In this document: piece after piece, positions 1 through 11,084 of the stretch
How positions within the stretch are numbered: the first letter of the stretch is position 1
Layout of the letters: every line of letters begins with the position of its first letter
Assembly: GCA_021229015.1 (NCBI GenBank)
Contig: CM037778.1
Location: 20,046,909-20,110,908 of the forward strand
Reading direction: 5' to 3'
DNA length: 64,000 nt
From: Solen grandis
Taxonomy: Eukaryota > Mollusca > Bivalvia > Adapedonta > Solenidae
Translations under genes and position numbers: made by a program
Notes under the pieces: generated by a model
The model's input: the letters and a program-made list of their open reading frames with translations, nothing else
Told to the model about the DNA's origin: nothing
Database searches by the model: none

Positions 1-410
1 AGCACACACGTATTAACCTCTTAGATACCCCTTCTTGCAGCCGCTACCCCACTTCTATTTTTTTGCTCTTAATCCTTTGTTTGTTCATATTACAAATTCA
101 TTCTCAGTAGTCTTATTTCTTTTTTATTAAGCTCGGATGTAACAAACCGCAAGCAAATTAAGTTTTAGATACATTGCTACACAAATCAATTAAATTTTGT
201 TAAGTACATTAGAATTAACGTGTATTATCTGCTTAGTTATTGATGCACCAACTTGTCACTCGTCATAAGATGTTACTCTATTTATGTACTTCATCAAACA
301 TGGAAAGGAATTAATATAAGTTTATTTCAAACTTGTTTTCCAATCCATAAGTAATACAATCTATTATATCATGTATTATATATGCATCTATTGTAATAAA
401 TAAAGTTTAA
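1..410. other. AT-rich sequence, nothing recognised
   Basis: No open frame with coding character, no repeat structure and no RNA gene seen. Ends where the foldback element begins. Confidence 0.5.
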
Positions 411-1655
411 ACTAAGATCTACTCGCGGAAATTGAGGGTCACTTCCATTCGATCTTAGACTGTGTCCTAAAAGATATTCTACTGCTACTTCTACTATATT
501 ATGATAATTATAATCATATTTGTTATTAATAACATGTCTGCTGTATAGGTACAACAACAATGCTAATATATTACTTCTTAAATTTCATTTTGCTATATAG
601 GTACAACATCAATTATAACAATAAATGGATCAAACATTAATTATGATGGTTACTATGAAATAATATATATCAAATAATATGTCTACTCTATAAATAAAAC
701 TATATTTATGATAAAAATACTCAGTCTACCTTTACGATGTGTTCTGTTCAACGTCCTACCTTTAAATGAATCGAGTGCAACTATTGCATCAGTTCATACT
801 CGTTTCCCAGGCCCAAAATCAACTTACCAAATTGGTAACTTCAAGAACCCTTTCCTAAAAAACTTCGATATATCTTAACTCCAATAATAATATAAAAATA
901 CACTCTTTGAACATTTCTTAGTGTCTTGAAAAGTCATCTTAACGTTGGTAAAAAAACTCGAAATTTTTGCTTTTTATACGTCAATATGTACTGACTGGCG
1001 AAACAAACACCATGTATTATTTCAGTTAAACGAGAATGAACAATAATGGTCAAGTATATACACGAAATCAACCTTTTCAGGGTCCAGTAACATTTATACG
1101 TCAATATTGGTTGACTTGAGATCGGATTAAGATAGCCCCACAAAGGGAGCTGGCCAATGTTTACGTTAATCCTTAACTTTACCTCGGTAACGGAATAAAT
1201 ATTGTCAAATTGCACAAGTTTTAGAGGAAGCCAGTATGTGTGTTATAAAGTGATTTATGTATCGAAATATTCCGTTCTGTTCAACAATGTATACGTTATT
1301 TGTAATACATAAAAATGTTCGGAATGTTTAAGCTTTAAATTCGTAATGGTTATATTATCTTGGTTGAAACAAAGAACTTTATTTCATAGTAACCATCATT
1401 ATTAATGTTTGATCCTATTATTGTTATAATTGATGTTGTACCTATATAGCAAAATGAAATTTAATTATTAATATGATTATAGAGTAGAAGTAATATATTA
1501 TCATTGTTGTTGTAGCTATATAGCAGACATGTTATTAATTATTAATATGATTATTATTATCATTATATAGTAGAAGTAGCAGTAGAATATCTTTTAGGAC
1601 AGTCTGAGATCGAATGGAAGTGACCCTCAATTTCCGCGAGTAGATCTTAGATCAA
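411..1655. mobile_element. Foldback (long inverted repeat) element
   Basis: The left arm (about 411-665) and right arm (about 1380-1655) are inverted copies of each other. For example, AGATCTACTCGCGGAAATTG near 416 reappears inverted near 1650, and the motif GATCAAACATTAAT near 628 reappears inverted near 1408. Arms are about 250 bp with small indels, separated by about 715 bp of AT-rich spacer without a transposase-like frame. The outermost shared bases are around AAGATCTACTCG/CGAGTAGATCTT. No convincing target duplication could be read. Probably a non-autonomous DNA transposon; the superfamily is unknown. Confidence 0.75.
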
Positions 1656-2842
1656 GTATACAAGTCACCTCTGTATACTAAAAATGGCCTCCTGTTACTC
1701 TTGTATATATGTGACGTCGTCTGGAGAAATGGGGCCAAATGCGGTCGACGTTATTTTGAGTAATCCGGCATTTTTACTTGACGTTCACAATTAATAAATA
1801 CGGACGTGTGCATACAATTATTTTCGTGTGTAAACTACTTTGTCACTAACTTAAATCATGTTAATAATCAATACTGATTCTTCGGGTATATTTTGGAAAC
1901 AATAGTCTTGTGAGACTCTAAATATTTTAATAGAATGACGACTTTTCCTGGTTCAATATAGTTATTTCCCTTGCATACTTCCGGCAATCGGTCTGTTGGT
2001 CCTGCTTTGAGTTTTGCTTGATAATTAAAAAAATCATTAGATTGATGCAGTTTGTGATGAGTGGATATACACTCCATGAGTTTTAGGTGAGTATTTATGA
2101 TATTCGATATTTTGATATTTACATAAGGACAAACGGTTTTATTTTTCAACTGCCAAATCGTTTTTGTAACCCGGAAGTGATGTTCTTTATTTTAGCATTT
2201 ATGTATGAGAGCAGGCGGTTTTGTTTAAGCACGCCTTACATTGAACACGTTCAGTCAGTGAAATCCGTTACCTTTAATTATAATCAGTATGATCAATTTA
2301 AACAACATTTAGCCGGTGTTGACGACTAATTATTACCGTTGTATTAAACTATCAATTCAAACTGAATTTGTGAACAGTGTGCTGTGATATATGGCTTTAA
2401 CTATCCAAGTAGTAATGTTTGAAAATTTAAATATCTTATAAGTCTGTGATATAGGTAAGTTATTCAATTTATAATTATTGAATTATCAGGAATTATCTGT
2501 TGTCACAGTGTTTCTTGAATTCAGATGTAAAATCAAAGTTTATCATCATGTACCATCAAATTTAATGATTGGGTTTTACATGCCTTAAAATACTGTTCAT
2601 AGCTAAGAGCATACTTTTTATGTAGTTATGAGAGCATAAGATTTTTTTTAAATTGGTGAAGCATATTCAATGAAAACGATGAATTTATGATGTTACTTGT
2701 CACAACATTTTAGAATTACCTACCATAATAGCATTGCATCACAATAAACTATTAGTGGTTTTGTAGTAAAATAGCTTGTGTTTTGTTTTTCTTTGCAAAT
2801 CATAGATACCAGGACAAGTTAATTATTGAATTATCTTTTCAG
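1656..2842. other. AT-rich sequence with weak open frames
   Basis: Overlapping short frames on both strands (1868-2149 minus, 2087-2329 plus) have no recognisable domain and are probably chance. A GTAAGT donor-like site lies near 2454 and could belong to an untranslated exon of the weak candidate that follows. Confidence 0.3.
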
Positions 2843-2912
2843 GTATGCATCCAATCAACAAACGGAAGAGGCTAATGCTGCTGTTATGACTTTTGGACAC
2901 ACAAAATTCAAG
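2843..2912 (+). CDS. Candidate internal exon, unrecognised
   Basis: A pyrimidine-rich stretch and AG (2841-2842) precede a 70-base segment that is open in only one frame (starts TYR-ALA-SER, ends THR-LYS-PHE-LYS) and ends at an AAG|GTAAAA donor. The reading is short, 23 residues, with no known motif. Joining it directly to the next candidate (3248) in phase gives an early stop, so the two may not belong together. Could be a non-coding transcript exon or chance. Confidence 0.2.
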
Positions 2913-3088
2913 GTAAAAAAGTCACTTTGAATTTTAAATGCAAGTAAGAAAGATGGTTCAAAATTTTTTTGATTAGAACAATACCCAAAAAGTATTATTG
3001 TAGATGTTTTTTCTTCTTTACATTACTTACAATAATAGATAATTGCTTGCTATCAATGTGTGCAATTCCAATAAACACCTGTAAGTGA

Positions 3089-3107
3089 ACACACACACAC
3101 ACACACA
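3089..3107. repeat. (AC)n microsatellite
   Basis: A short perfect AC run inside AT-rich DNA, between the two weak candidate exons. Confidence 0.9.
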
Positions 3108-3248
3108 TTAATACCATGTGTTTTTTCTAGTTAAAGCAGAGAATGTTACTTTATATTCTAAAATGAAACATTTACAATATGAACTACTTTACATGACTTT
3201 ACTTAGACATGTGTATTTGAAAGTTTTAAAATACCCATTTATTTCAGG

Positions 3249-3497
3249 TGGCACACCACTGCTGCAAAGTCAGTCCCTCCGAATGGAATAGCTATGTGGT
3301 ATCCAACTGAAAATTGGAGCCAAATCACTCAGCTAATTGAAGTGAGGAATAGAATCAATACTGATCCCACTGCAGCAGATGTAAAACATTTAAGAAGATT
3401 CAATCTATTACAATTGGACTGTTTTTTACCTAATGGTGCTGCCAAGTCTGGATCCATAGAGACAGCAGTATCAGTAATGAGGATGACCAGATCATAG
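3249..3497 (+). CDS. Unrecognised open frame after a splice-acceptor-like site
   Basis: An AG at 3246-3247 is followed by an open frame of 83 codons ending in TAG at 3495. The translation is not low-complexity and looks protein-like (WYPTENWSQITQLIEVRNR in the middle, followed by a leucine/arginine-rich stretch). I do not recognise a family. It may be a terminal exon, a gene fragment, or a remnant of a mobile element. The phase does not match the candidate exon at 2843-2912. Confidence 0.25.
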   Translation, partial: WHTTAAKSVPPNGIAMWYPTENWSQITQLIEVRNRINTDPTAADVKHLRRFNLLQLDCFLPNGAAKSGSIETAVSVMRMTRS

Positions 3498-4657
3498 ACA
3501 ATTGCAAATATTCACATCTCATCTGAGCATTTATGTTGTGCAGACCAGCTGCACATAACAAAAAAAGTATGAAATGCCTCCTTTTAAAATATCATGTAGA
3601 GAAATTGTTGTTTCAGGAGAGTTATATTTATTTATGAATTACAAAATTTAGAATTACAAGGGTCATGGTCCATAAGAGAGATACATAAAGAAAACTGTTG
3701 TGTCCAGAGATTCCATTGTGTATGTCAAATACCATATAATGATTCTTGTTGGCTTTAAATACCATTCAATATAGGACGTATTCATGAACTTAAAGTAGCT
3801 ATGTTATGAGCAACACACACTTATCAAAATCAATGCAAACACTGATATACACATCTTAATTTGTTGTCTATTAATCAGGTTGTGATCAGTCAGACATACT
3901 ATGTTAAGGCATACAACTTTTACTAACTCATGGTTTTGCTTATAGAATGAATACAAATAAATATATTTAAGATTTGATACAGTTTTTTTAAATGATGGAA
4001 TTTCACTTTGTAAATTAGATCAGAAGTTGGAACAAATAATTTTAGATTAGAATGAGGGTTAAAAGTTTTAATAGTTTGAGACAAAATGATATTAAATAGT
4101 ATTTCTAATACTTTTCTGTTGTGTGCCGAAAATAACATTATTTCTGAACCGAAAAGTAATTGCCTTCTTTTTTTTGTCTTTAGCTCCTGTGAATGAGGAT
4201 AAGAATAAGGATAGCAGGTGGCTATGTTTTTGCTTTCAACTGCATTATCATCAGCCATATTTGATAATGGTGACAATTAGCAGTCTATATTTATTCTAAA
4301 TAACATATTCAAACATAGTGTGTCCCCTCAGATTGTCTGCATGTCAGCATGAAATATTGAATTGATTATCATTTAATAGTTTGAGGAGTTGTTCATGGCA
4401 GAAGGAACAAATATGTTATTATATCACTTGCGTTGATTTAGCCCTGAGGTCTTCTCTTCTATTGTTGTTTGATTGGTTATAAATTCCCATAGAAAATATT
4501 TTTCTCATTTCGAGACCCTGTATACATGAGACAAACAGAGTGCATACTCACTATCATGGTATCACACCATTCATATCCTGAAACCAGACCAACTAGTCCT
4601 GGAACTATGCACTTAAATAAGGGAGATAAAGTAATCCCGTTTTTTTATTGACTGGTA
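3498..4657. other. Non-coding, nothing recognised
   Basis: AT-rich sequence. The minus-strand frame at 3923-4276 has a biased, low-information composition and no start or splice context that supports it. Confidence 0.4.
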
Positions 4658-4735
4658 TGATGCTGATTGGGAATGAACCGAGCCCCCTCAATCATAAGGC
4701 AGACACTCTAACTATTCAGTCAGAGGAAATTTTCC
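4658..4735 (-). repeat. tRNA-like SINE head remnant
   Basis: Read on the minus strand, this segment has an A-box-like TGACTGAATAGTTAGAGTG and, about 40 bases on, a B-box-like GGCTCGGTTCATTCCC, the spacing and order of an internal Pol III promoter. The match is degenerate and no SINE tail or target duplication was identified, so this is an old fragment rather than a tRNA gene. Confidence 0.4.
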
Positions 4736-5740
4736 TCTTTTATTAATCAAATATCATCTTATTGCAAGTTTGCTTTTTTATAAAATATATTAATGCTCAC
4801 TGAATACAATTGAACCTGTATTGGCGGTCACCTGCATTAAGTAGTCAATCTGCATTTAGCGGTCAGTTTAAATATTACAAAACTAGCATTTTTGTATGTC
4901 TTTTACCTTCATTTAGTGACCATCTCTGTTAAACGATCACTTTCACTTGACCGACTGCTTAAGACAGATTTGACTATATGTATGTCTTATTCAGAGTGCA
5001 TTTGACGATGTTTGGGTTATATTAGAAAATGTGTTGTTTGACTTGACTACAAAAGGAATGTACCGGTGATATTTAAATGGAATAAAATCGCTATAATCTT
5101 ACATTTCTTCAAGACCAGTAATATATGCTTAACTATGTAATGGCCAGATTTTCAGAATATTTCTTTCTTGCAATTAATTTCATCTTAACTCTTATTTCTA
5201 TAATTAGAACAAAAATTACTAAATGGTTTGGCTTATCTTTTCATTTAAAGTCAAAACACCTACTTGAGTCTAAACTACCGTTACCATGGTAACCATTTTC
5301 ATAATATTTATGTGTACTCAGATTTATTGTTTAATAATAAAAAAAAGTTTACATGATTACACATGTACATGTTAATATTTCTTAAAATATTTTTATAAAA
5401 TTCATTGCTGACAAGAACTATTAAAATTCTGTTTTATGGACATATTTGTTTGTTTTAAATACGACAACCCCTATGTTATAAAAACGCAATATTCACCTAG
5501 AACCAATTAAGATAGAACTCCGAAATTGTGTGTGTATATGCTCCTGATATACAGCTTTAAAAATGTGGAAAAATCTGAAAATGTCATCTTTCCTCATTTG
5601 GCCCCATTTTTCCAGTCACGGTTATAAAACGATGTACATATTTATTTTAAATCCTATTGTCTACCGATGCGGTAATTCTAAATATAAACCAATGATGTCA
5701 TTCAAAATTAGAACAACGATGTCATTCTAAAAACCAATAT
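4736..5740. other. Non-coding, nothing recognised
   Basis: AT-rich sequence with no coding frame. GC and CpG content rise from about 5740, where the promoter-like block begins. Confidence 0.4.
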
Positions 5741-5742
5741 GG

Positions 5743-5900
5743 CTGCCGCACATGCGCGAAAAAACCCTGATGACGTCACTCCTGCGCATGCGCAGTCTTG
5801 GGTGTAAAGAGGCGCCCTTACTACTATTACGGAACGACACGGTATGAGCGGTCTGGTAGGGAGTATATAAGCCGCGGTCACATCCTACGACCACTAATGT
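5743..5900 (+). promoter_or_regulatory. TATA promoter with CRE and NRF1-like sites (duplicate copy)
   Basis: CpG-containing block with a perfect cAMP-response element TGACGTCA (5771-5778), a palindromic NRF1-type site TGCGCATGCGCA (5783-5794), and a TATA box TATATAA (5864-5870). The start of transcription is expected near 5894. The signal-peptide-like ATG is 108 bases after the TATA box, compared with 92 in the homologous lectin promoter at 10938. The downstream exon copy is broken, so this promoter either drives a non-coding or truncated transcript or is silent. The CRE and NRF1 sites are not seen at the same position in the other copy. Confidence 0.65.
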
Positions 5901-5971
5901 AGTAGACCGTCATGTAAGGTGACCGTAGTTGACAGACTCAGTAGCAAGACGGAGCTATATGCAGCAGTGCC

Positions 5972-6025
5972 ATGGACAAACTTGCATGTGGGATTTGCTT
6001 TATTTTTGCGATTCTCCAAATTATT
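5972..6025 (+). pseudogene. Degenerate signal-peptide exon, duplicate of the lectin exon 1
   Basis: ATG at 5972 opens a short hydrophobic reading (M-D-K-L-A-C-G-I-C-F-I-F-A-I-L-Q-I-I) that aligns with the lectin signal exon at 11030 (same MxKLxCGxC start, then a hydrophobic core ending xxVLQ/AILQ). The donor GTGAGT of the intact copy is TTGAGT here, so the splice site is lost, and the frame hits TGA at 6023. Homology continues past the exon into the intron (for example TCTCCAAAT and TGAGTACCTATT, then the TCGATAAC/TCGGCAAC region near 6140 and 11250). No lectin domain exon follows before 11 kb. Most likely an orphan 5' end from a tandem duplication. Confidence 0.7.
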
Positions 6026-8901
6026 TGAGTACCTATTTAATGCCTGTATATCAATGTTTAACTCGTTCCTTGTAATTTCATTCATTAATAAGGTGTATCT
6101 GCATGTGTTTAAAGTTTGCATATCGCCTCCCACAGAGCGTTTGATCGATAACATATCTATGGCTAATTTCAATGAGAGCATTTCTTATGATGTAACAGAT
6201 AAACACGAACATGAAACGAACCTTAAATTAAATGCACATTTAAAGAACAAAAAAACAACAACACCAAACCTTCGTACTTTTCTTACACTCACTATGCCAT
6301 GTCTATAATCTACACAGTGAAATTAATAGCAAATGTTTAAATATAAGCATTTTCAATTCAAATGTATTTTCCAGGGTAAATGACTGTTGTAAAAGTGCTA
6401 TTTTAAGAGCACCATTTTGAATATTGTAAACCTACGTTTTATAAAAAAAAAATAACAGAATCTTATCATGATGTTCAAATTTAAGTAGATAAACAACTGT
6501 TCTTTAAAGTTCACGTGTATTGTCTTTTAAACACAAACTTTAAGTTCTAGAGAATTTGGTAAATCCAGCAGGATAAATTTCCTATTCTATCATTGATAAG
6601 GATTACTGTACAACATAATAATATAATAATTCTTCGCCCATTTGATTTTTCTAACAGTAAGATAAACTTTATTTTCCTCGTCAATAGGTATATGATGGTC
6701 GAAGACATCCCATTTGAAATAATGCGTGATTATTTTTTCTCCATTTTTTTTTTCAATTTTCCTACCCTATTAAAATAAAATACGAGGGAATGTAATCTGG
6801 TTCAGTACTACTGATTTTGTTTATTTCATGACCTCAAAGTTGTCTCCGTTGTAATTTAAGAAATGTTTCATAGATTTTACAAAATCTAAAAAGCATTTTC
6901 GTATTCAGAGGATGCAATAGACAAGAAGTTGTCAGAAGACAACAAAACTTGCCGAGAAGACCACTTTCCAATTTCATTGAAACTAAATTTTTAAATACAG
7001 AATAGAACTTCTTTATGTGATCCACACATTTCAAACTGTTGCGATTTTATATTTTAAGAAGAAACAGAAATTACATTGTGCATTGAAGCTTATACTCTCA
7101 CATTTTTTTCAACAAATTATATTTATATATCTCTTAGTATTTGTTTATCAATGACTTTGGTGAAATTATGATTAATGTCTAATATGAAGGTTGTAATATA
7201 TATGAAAAGGATACAAATATTTTTAAAAGTCAGAAAAGCAACATCTGCATTAGCAATTTCACCTTTTGTCAATAATATATTTTAAATCTATTCAGCAAAT
7301 GCCTGTGTACTTAAAATAGTTGTTCATAATTGTATCAACCTGTTTCTTAGTCGTCTGCTTCAAAACCATCAAAACCCGTCTGTGTTCCTTAAAGGGTTAA
7401 AGAGCAGTTAAGATCGGAGGAAGGACTGGTACAGCACTAAACGTAAAGAGTAAAAATAATACATGTATACTTAAGATCTGAAACACATGTACAAAGCAGT
7501 TATATTCTGCTGTGATCAATATCCTCTTTTATCAAATCTTTTTCCAGACTACACTCAAATGGCAAGATAAATTGCTTTACTGATTTTTTTTCTAAATCAG
7601 ACATGTAACTTCACAATATAAGATATCATAAAATAAAAAAAAAAGAATAACAGCATTTTTAAGATTGAAATTCTGCAATTCTTGTTTACTCTATTAAGTC
7701 TACAATTTTTATCTGATCCTTTTGAAACTTGCACAGTACATAGTATTTGTTTTACAAAGGGCTTGAAAGCTAATTAAATTGAATTGATTCATCTATTAAT
7801 ATGTGAGAAAGAAGAATTTTTAGATTAATTTTGTTTACACGATAAAGTCCACAATTTGTATCCCATTATTTTGAAACTTACACACATTGTTTTTATCATC
7901 AAGGGCTCGAGCGCTATTTAAAGTGGAGATGAAATAAAAATATATGAAAGAGATGCTTTTGTTACACAAGTGTCAATGGGTCGGGCTGAAGGACTATTTT
8001 TGTTGACGTGACTCTCCGATATTGCGTGTAAACTTGATTTTGTGTAAGTACAATATAACACTCCGCAGATAAAATCTAAAACGTGAAACTAAATTTCAAA
8101 TATCGGAAAACATAATGACATCTGTCCTTATCAGTATCATGGACAGATACAAGAAAAGACGAGAGGCATGTCTATAAAAATGATTTTTTTTCCTTTAGAA
8201 AATAATAACATGTAAAGACAGGCACAGAGAAACGTAAAACACTGTTCAGCAATTAAGAACCAATTAATAAAAAGCAATTAGGAACCGTGCCGGATCTTGC
8301 CGGCCCGGAATAATTCAAATAAATTTCAATTGGAACATTTTGTAAATACATATGAAATTCAAAATGAACATTTTGAATTCATCACCATTCATAGTTACGT
8401 ATAAGACCTGCCACAGCCTACACGGAAAGGAATATTGTTATCGGCTATACCTTATTTTTTATCTTTATGTTTTCTTATTCACTAAAAAATCAACATTTAT
8501 GCTTGTTGAATTTCAACAGCCTACTTTCTTTTATGTATTAAAGATAGAGAATAATTCGGTAACGCCTACGGCATGAAGTAGAACCCGTTTTTCTTAATTT
8601 TATGAAAACATGAATATTTACGGTGGTGTCTGCTCCTCAAATTAATTAATGATTTAGCTGCATACTGCCAAGACAATCAAATATGTTTACCTTTAAATAC
8701 TTTCAGTCTTGTATAGGACCTGCGCTTATATGTTAATAATATAGATATTTATTTAATAATTTTATAATCTTTTAATAAATGAAATAGTTAAAGTATCATG
8801 TATATGATCAATTGATAGCTTTCCTACTGGTTAAATCAGTAGTAGGTCGCATTTGTGCGATCAAAGTAAAAGCGAAATCTAATTGCCATAACATTGCGTT
8901 T
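6026..8901. other. Non-coding, partly homologous to lectin intron 1
   Basis: The first 120-150 bases keep similarity to the start of lectin intron 1. Beyond that it is AT-rich DNA in which I see no exon, RNA gene or repeat structure. The short frames at 6593, 6834 and 8352 have no support. Confidence 0.4.
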
Positions 8902-9110
8902 ATAGACCATTTTACTCCGAAATGAGAGGTAAACCTACGTAATTCAACGAGCACTCTCCGAACATCTTATTTACCTGCTGGTGTATAATTCCGCATATTA
9001 CTCAAAGGGAAATAAACATACACCTAATGTTTTTCCCAAGCCACTGATTGGTTTAGTTTAAATCAGCGAAGTATACCGAGTATTGCCGAGCTCTCGGAGA
9101 AATGGTCTAT
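8902..9110. mobile_element. Short MITE-like element with 11-bp perfect inverted ends
   Basis: The ends ATAGACCATTT (8902-8912) and AAATGGTCTAT (9100-9110) are perfect inverted repeats. Similarity extends inward less exactly (CTCCGA on the left, CTCGGAG on the right). Length is 209 bp with no coding frame. No clear target duplication was read, so the superfamily is open. Confidence 0.55.
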
Positions 9111-9960
9111 TGGATTTAACAAGCAAGTAGGGCCACCTTAGTGTACATTATTCTGTTACGTAGATTCAAGATGTAGTAGAAGTGTTTATTAGACTATAGA
9201 TGTATGGCTATTTTGCTGATTATTTATTGATTCTCACATAAAGTAAAAACCAATTCTTCTTATAAACTTAAAGTCTCTAAGTGTCTATTTATACAAATCC
9301 TATTAACAATATATAGTTTCCACATCAGTGAATATCCCTACTCTTTGCTGCCATCTTGAGTGTCAAATTTAAGGGATTTTATATTAATTACATAGAAGCA
9401 GAAATTTCATTTTCCTGCAATTTCATTATTTCTGATCCAAATAATCAAAATGTATACACCATTAAAAAGCTCTTGAAATTCATATTTTTAGGATGAAATA
9501 TTTCTTATATGTTGATAATTATAAAAAATAAATACAAAGTAAACAAAAAAGGATGGGTTTATCCTTTTACAAAATAAACAGTGTAACATTTTTTGGGTAT
9601 AAAGTTTTTAATTTAAATTTCATCAAAATATTATTTTCATATTAAAAATGATTAATTAGTGCTGTTCAATTTGACATCAATTTCAGTAAAATAGACTGGA
9701 AAATAAAAACACAGTGGTGATTTAAAAACAACAACTATTCTTAACTTTTGGCCTGCATTAACTAAAAATGGCTGCCACAAAGTGTCTTATCAGTGCCTAT
9801 GACATCACACAGGAACTATATATTACGTCAGTTGGAATCCAGTCAATCAGAACAACGTCCTAGATAATTGTAACCGGCCATACCTACAGCAGACTACCCT
9901 AAGGCGTAACTCTCATTCTATTTTAACTATTATGTTTATTGTGTTTATATTGTTGTTTTC
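9111..9960. other. Non-coding upstream region
   Basis: AT-rich sequence. A TTACGTCAG element (about 9825) resembles a CRE half-palindrome and falls in sequence that becomes less AT-rich towards 9900. No gene was identified. Confidence 0.35.
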
Positions 9961-9975
9961 TTGCAAAGGCGGATA

Positions 9976-10290
9976 ATGATTGGCAAAGATAAAAATGTAT
10001 CAATACAACCGGAACTACAACTCGCCACACATCCCGCCTATGTCATAGTAAGACCACATTCGGACTTTAATTCTGATGATGCTACCAATTCCCCGCACCC
10101 CCTGCTTCCTACCTTACCCCTATTCAAGACTTCGGATATACATCTATTGAATCCACTGTTGTACTCAAAATGGATGAACCTGCTCAAAAATGGAGAACCA
10201 TCCCAATCGACATACAACCTTGTGGTGTACTTGTACCTATCCGCAATTAAACATTTTATAGAGTTCCGTAGTTCTTTAAAAATACTTTAA
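9976..10290 (+). CDS. Hypothetical 104-residue open frame
   Basis: ATG at 9976 gives an open frame to a TAA at 10288-10290. The translation is fairly mixed in composition (MIGKDKNVSIQPELQLATHP at the start, proline/leucine-rich in the middle) and I recognise no domain, signal peptide or membrane segment. It lies between the broken promoter copy and the intact lectin promoter. It could be an exon of an unknown gene or a chance frame in AT-rich DNA; the latter is more likely. Confidence 0.2.
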   Translation: MIGKDKNVSIQPELQLATHPAYVIVRPHSDFNSDDATNSPHPLLPTLPLFKTSDIHLLNPLLYSKWMNLLKNGEPSQSTYNLVVYLYLSAIKHFIEFRSSLKIL

Positions 10291-10930
10291 CCTGACAAAG
10301 AGGAAACGCACTTAAACTTTGGGGAATATTTCTCATTAACAAAGTAATATGTTATATGAGGTTTCCAGTGACATGTCATTTGTACACGTAGGCGGGGCAA
10401 TAAACTTAATGGCGACATGTTACTTTATTCGACCATATTTTGGGCAGAAAATATGCTCAAGAAAATAGTCAAAAGTGCTGCTCTTCTCTATATATATTTT
10501 CATTTTTCGACATTCTTATCCGATGACTTGACTTGACTATTTGAGTTTACCGTCGCTTCGACAGTATTTAAGTCAAAAAGCGACGTACAACTAATTAAAA
10601 GTAGAAGAAGACCCCGAATGCACCTCTTTTGAAAGCGCCTGATTAAAAGTACAAGCAGTAAATAATCAAAACCAAATTTCAAAACCACCCAAATTTCAAT
10701 TAACATAGATCTTTCTGATCAGGTTTCAGTTCGGAGAATTAAATCATGACTATTTATAAAATCAAAAAGCTTGGGACCTTCCCTTTTCTGTTATAAAAGT
10801 TTATAAATACTCCATTCAATCAAGGGTATGCACCTTTTACTCTGTTTTGGCTTTGCACGTTCTGTCTGTTTCAACTGTTCCTGCAATACTTTCATACTTC
10901 TATTCACAAAAGGCGGAAGTAAATTTTGAT
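10291..10930. other. Non-coding, distal promoter region of the lectin gene
   Basis: No coding frame is supported. Sequence just upstream of the lectin TATA box; I could not identify sites other than the TATA box itself. Confidence 0.35.
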
Positions 10931-10937
10931 GGATGGT

Positions 10938-10944
10938 TATATAA
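10938..10944 (+). promoter_or_regulatory. TATA box of the lectin gene
   Basis: TATATAA, 92 bases before the ATG of the signal-peptide exon, with transcription expected to start near 10968. The 5' leader shares ACTCAGTAGCAA with the duplicate promoter region near 5937. A TATA-dependent promoter suits an inducible or tissue-specific secreted lectin (inference). Confidence 0.7.
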
Positions 10945-11029
10945 GATACGACTGCATAGCAATAATCATAAACGTGACAGGCAGGAAACCAGTCATAATT
11001 CTTAATTTACTCAGTAGCAACACGGTACA

Positions 11030-11084
11030 ATGGGCAAACTTATATGTGGAGTATGCTTAATTAGCATAGCGGTTCTCCAAATGT
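11030..11084 (+). CDS. Lectin gene exon 1, signal peptide
   Basis: ATG at 11030 opens M-G-K-L-I-C-G-V-C-L-I-S-I-A-V-L-Q-M, a lysine followed by a hydrophobic core typical of a signal peptide. It ends at T|GTGAGT (donor at 11085) in phase 1; the split codon is completed by GT from exon 2 as TGT (Cys). The start is chosen because it lies about 60 bases after the expected cap site, gives a signal peptide, and is conserved in the duplicated copy at 5972. Confidence 0.75.

Noticed and set aside
1868..2329. Overlapping short frames on both strands
   Set aside because: Composition is that of AT-rich chance frames; no motif, and no splice partner in phase.
5919..6308. 129-codon plus-strand frame over the duplicated signal exon
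   Set aside because: It starts at a GTG, uses a different frame from the signal peptide, and runs into intron-homologous sequence. The homology to exon 1 at 11030 is in the other frame.
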